From Eudromia elegans (taxonomy: Eukaryota > Chordata > Aves > Tinamiformes > Tinamidae): a DNA stretch of 64,000 nt. Position 1 is the first letter of the stretch. Each line of letters begins with the position of its first letter. The notes beneath the pieces are model-generated. The model was given only the letters and a program-made list of their open reading frames with translations. It was not told the DNA's origin and made no database searches. The stretch covers positions 1,776,052 to 1,840,051 of the forward strand of contig PTEX01000110.1 in NCBI GenBank assembly GCA_003342815.1, in the 5' to 3' direction. Positions 60,890 to 64,000 of this stretch are shown in pieces. A program made the position numbers and the translations under genes.

Positions 60890-61340
60890 GATGCACTTGA
60901 GAAGTGGTAATTAAATTAGTTAATTATGCTGGTAAAATTACATGCAATTATGTGACTGCAGGGTATGTTTAGTAAATTAGGCTTTCCCATACTCACTACA
61001 TATTGTGGTGCCAATTTTGTTCCTTGATGATTAGGTAGCTTTTGATACTTCTTAATTGATTTAATACCTGGATCTTCATTAGCCCTCGATTGCTATGCAA
61101 TGTATGTCTGACATTTTTCTCTCTGATATTTCACAGAGTATTGTTCATCAAAAAAATCAATCTATACATATATACATATTCCTGTCAGATATTCAAGCGC
61201 CAGGACTTTAGGGAAAACGTTCTGTGCTACAAGTGTCTTGCAGTGACTTTCCCACTAGTGTGAGATGCCAATCAACCAACTGTCCCTGGGAACTCTCTAA
61301 ATGTGAAATGACTGATTTCATTAATTTTTCTCTTGAAAGA
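60890..61340. promoter_or_regulatory. Candidate conserved noncoding element
   Basis: Homeodomain-like cores cluster at 60908-60926 (taattaa and ttaatta within 19 bp). Further examples follow: gcaattatg, cttaattgattta (about 61051) and cctcgattgctatgcaatg (about 61084). The texture is unique, AT-rich and free of simple repeats. The regulatory role is inferred. Confidence 0.32.
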
Positions 61341-64000
61341 CTCAAATAGGTGTCTCAAGGAAGACTGGCATGGGGACAACTCTCTTAATGACACCTGTTA
61401 GCCTTGCAGGGAGCAGTGAAAGGTTATTGAAAGGTAATGTTCATTCAAATGAAAAAAACAAGGGGTCATACTTGACTGTCTTTAGTCAATGGCTGGGGTT
61501 TGCAGTTCTTCATTGCTACAGGCTGAATATTTTATGTGTCAGAATCATGTCCTGTCAGATGGCTACCTTCATGCTGGCTTTGGTTACTATAGGGAAACCT
61601 CCCCAGCTCTACTATTCTCCGAGCCTTATGTGCTCCCCACCTGCACATACTCTACTACTGACAAAAATGATGCTTCTGGATACATCCGTTGGGATTGATC
61701 CCTGTTCAGAGTGCTAATGAATAAGTGCACTACCAGGAAGGTCCTGCAGATTGACTTGTGATCTCTTATTTCTGTTGATAGCGCCGATTCTCTGGGGGAA
61801 AAGGAAAGCATAAGGGTGGCCAGTTGCGTTATTCGGGCTCTGGACTCATGAAGCATATAACCTTATCTCTCCCTGAGCCCAGCCCAGCTGTGTGTCAATA
61901 TCAAAACTGGTGTAACCTGAATGAGAAAACAGTTGAGTAATTGAATCTGCAGCCCTGCTTAGCACTAAAAATGCTGAGTGTCCATCTCCCGTCGAGCTAG
62001 TGTTTCAGGGAACTTGATACACATGTAGGCACACAGGAACCCTGGTTTGTCGTTTGACTGATTTGAGTCCCACTCTTCTTTGTCCCTCTCTCTCTCCAGT
62101 GTTACCTATGTAGTTTTGGTTGTTTTCTTTTTTATATGCGAAGTGCACAGCTTAGGCTTATAGCTTAGTTCCAGTATTTCCAGAGTGCACAATAATTCCC
62201 AGAACTGGCAAGCTGGCTGGCTTTTTGTACCTGTTATATTCTGGCCCCTGAGACATGCTGGTTGCAAAAGTCTGAAGCCATGTAGTGGTGTACACAGGAA
62301 ACCAAGAACAGGGGGCCTCCGTTTCTCCCACTTCTCTTAATTTACTGCTTATAGGGAAGTCCTACTTTTATGAAAGTGTGAATGTCACAGCTTCTTGAGC
62401 TAGTTCTGTAAATTGCAAGCTCATGGTGAAATTAGACTTAATACTTCCAGCCTATAGGATTGGCCACAGGATTGGAGGGTTTCTGATATACTTGTTCCAG
62501 CAGCAACAGATGCAGTTCCATTTAACAGGCTAATACATATTTCCAAAAGCTGTAGTTTTGTCCGGTGATAAGCACTGCTCTTAAAATGTGGAGGAGTGGA
62601 ACCAGCTAAATGAAAAACAGTGTAAAGAAAAATCCTGTGTAAAAATGTGCAGATTTAGATGGGAAAGCTGTCTCCTAAGGATACTTGGGGGGAATGTAGA
62701 GATAGGAATGGATCCTCCTGCAGGCATGTAATGGTCTTACCGGTGAGTCTGTTAAAATACAATCTGCTTTACTTGGCAAACTCTGATATGCACCAACTTT
62801 GTTCATTTATCAGTTGTGCTATGTGCTGATCAGGGATGCCTGAATATTGAAAATAAAGAGGAGATAAAGCATAAGATAACCCTTGGAGAGCAGGGCCTAC
62901 GCGAAGATCTTTGCTCTCTTTTCTTTGGTGGAGACAGTTTCTACCTGGCACTTGCAGTCCTCTGAAAGCAGTGCACTCAAAACAACTTATCTTTATTTGG
63001 CACATTTGTGCTATTGAAGCTGGCATGCTACCTTGTTAGCTGGCGCAATGCCATCCCAACAGATGGGCAGGAGTATAGGCAGCCAGGAGACCATGTACAA
63101 GCATCAGTATGTGTGTTGAGGGCAAGATCCCTAGCCAGGAGTGTTGAAATGTTTGTCTGTCCTGTGTTTCTCTGCCTGTGGCTAAGACGATGTACCAGCC
63201 CCTCTTGGCCCTGAAAACAATTAACTGCACCAGTATAAGGCCAGTCCTCACCTCCAACGCAGGGTGTGCTCCGACCATGCAGACTCCAGGTTACTCTTAT
63301 ACCAAGCATTATTCTGGGAACTTCATGAAGGAAACAAATGCTTGCTACATAGAAAGTAATTTAAACTGTGGTAGGCCAACTTTTTAAAACTCTATGTGCG
63401 TTAAGGCATGCTCATAGCAGTCTCAGAGAACTAGCAAAGCTCTTGGCACAGTATGAGGTGTAGTCAGCTGAAGTCAGTTCCACACAGGACATTGCCACAA
63501 GACTTCTGCTTAGCTTGGAAAGTGGGCAGGGCTTGTGTGCATCTGTCTGCAAATTGCCAATTAAATTAATTCTTAGGTGTTTCCTACGCATTTTTCATGT
63601 TGTTTGTCTTTGCATGAAGATGCAGAATTTTCTCTGTGGGACATACATACACACACGTTCATTGATATTGGGTGCATCTGTAAATTCAGGTAGTTGACTG
63701 CATTTATGATATCAAGGAAGAAAAAGAACCAGTTAATGCATCATGTATCACTGAAGGGAATCCATGCCTTCATGAGAAAATGATACTTGCTGAACTCTAA
63801 ATACCTCGTCATTTGGTATGCAGATAGTAGGTCTTTGGTTTCAGAGTGGCAAAATTTGTTTTAGCTCGAATTTGCTTTAGGATGATGTATGCTAATCTGA
63901 ACTGCCCCCTTTCCCTCAAACCTCTGTTCCTAACTTATGAACACTTCTAAAATGTCTTGCTAGCTAAATTGGCTTAAATTTACCAGCAGTAAACTGTAAT
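61341..64000. other. Noncoding stretch, no gene seen
   Basis: The frames at 61370-61717 (115 codons, plus) and 61489-61698 overlap in different frames, and 62769-63026 and 63028-63309 lie on the minus strand. None is recognised. No repeat family or structured RNA was identified up to the window end. Confidence 0.55.

Noticed and set aside
1-64000. CRISPR arrays, bacterial operons, insertion sequences, tRNA, rRNA or intact endogenous retroviruses
   Set aside because: No such signature was seen by reading; the sequence is vertebrate noncoding in character.

Overview
The window looks like vertebrate nuclear DNA from a bird, or a closely related archosaur. It is AT-rich and CpG-poor overall, with long stretches free of genes. 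The clearest transposon is a decayed CR1 LINE at 24432-25290. Its antisense 3' end has the avian-type layout: 'tcacagaatc', then 'agaagggat', then 'tcacctagtccagccccctg'. Two much older CR1-like relics lie near 11.5 kb and 28.4 kb. Recognisable interspersed repeats are sparse, as is usual in bird genomes. No bacterial or viral gene organisation is visible.

I find no protein-coding gene, tRNA, rRNA or known microRNA that I can name with confidence. Almost all open frames are 60-120 codons and overlap on both strands, as expected by chance. The most gene-like signals are weak. One is a pair of phase-compatible, splice-flanked open segments on the + strand (15827-15955 and 16119-16300). Another is an acceptor-flanked open segment on the - strand (32633-32862). 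The third is a 201-codon ATG frame (58913-59518) with a hydrophobic start. None resembles a family I recognise.

Layout: an 18-bp minisatellite opens the window (1-94). A CpG-enriched patch follows at about 1.0-1.4 kb, then AT-rich sequence with a TTA/TTTATACTGAT simple repeat (4.0-4.1 kb) and a hairpin (4.55 kb). The first old CR1 relic is at 11.5 kb. A TTTA microsatellite (15.65 kb) precedes the candidate exon pair. The main CR1 is at 24.4-25.3 kb, the second old relic at 28.4 kb, and a diverged tandem array of about 168-bp units at 30.04-30.79 kb. CpG-enriched patches lie at 36.2-36.65, 54.36-54.53 and 57.38-57.55 kb.

Several segments rich in homeodomain-, TCF-, MEIS-, FOX- or TEAD-like cores look like conserved noncoding elements: about 10.2-10.8, 21.0-21.7, 27.0-27.7, 34.8-35.66, 42.36-42.77, 54.9-55.56 and 60.9-61.34 kb. 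Conservation cannot be measured from one sequence, so these are inferences from texture.

The most economical reading is a regulatory gene desert or large intron near a developmental gene on a bird macrochromosome. I did not find convincing evidence of an undescribed biological system. The observations most worth testing are the tandem array at 30.04-30.79 kb, the candidate exon pair at 15.8-16.3 kb, and the inverted-repeat-bearing candidate enhancers at 34.8 and 55.4 kb.
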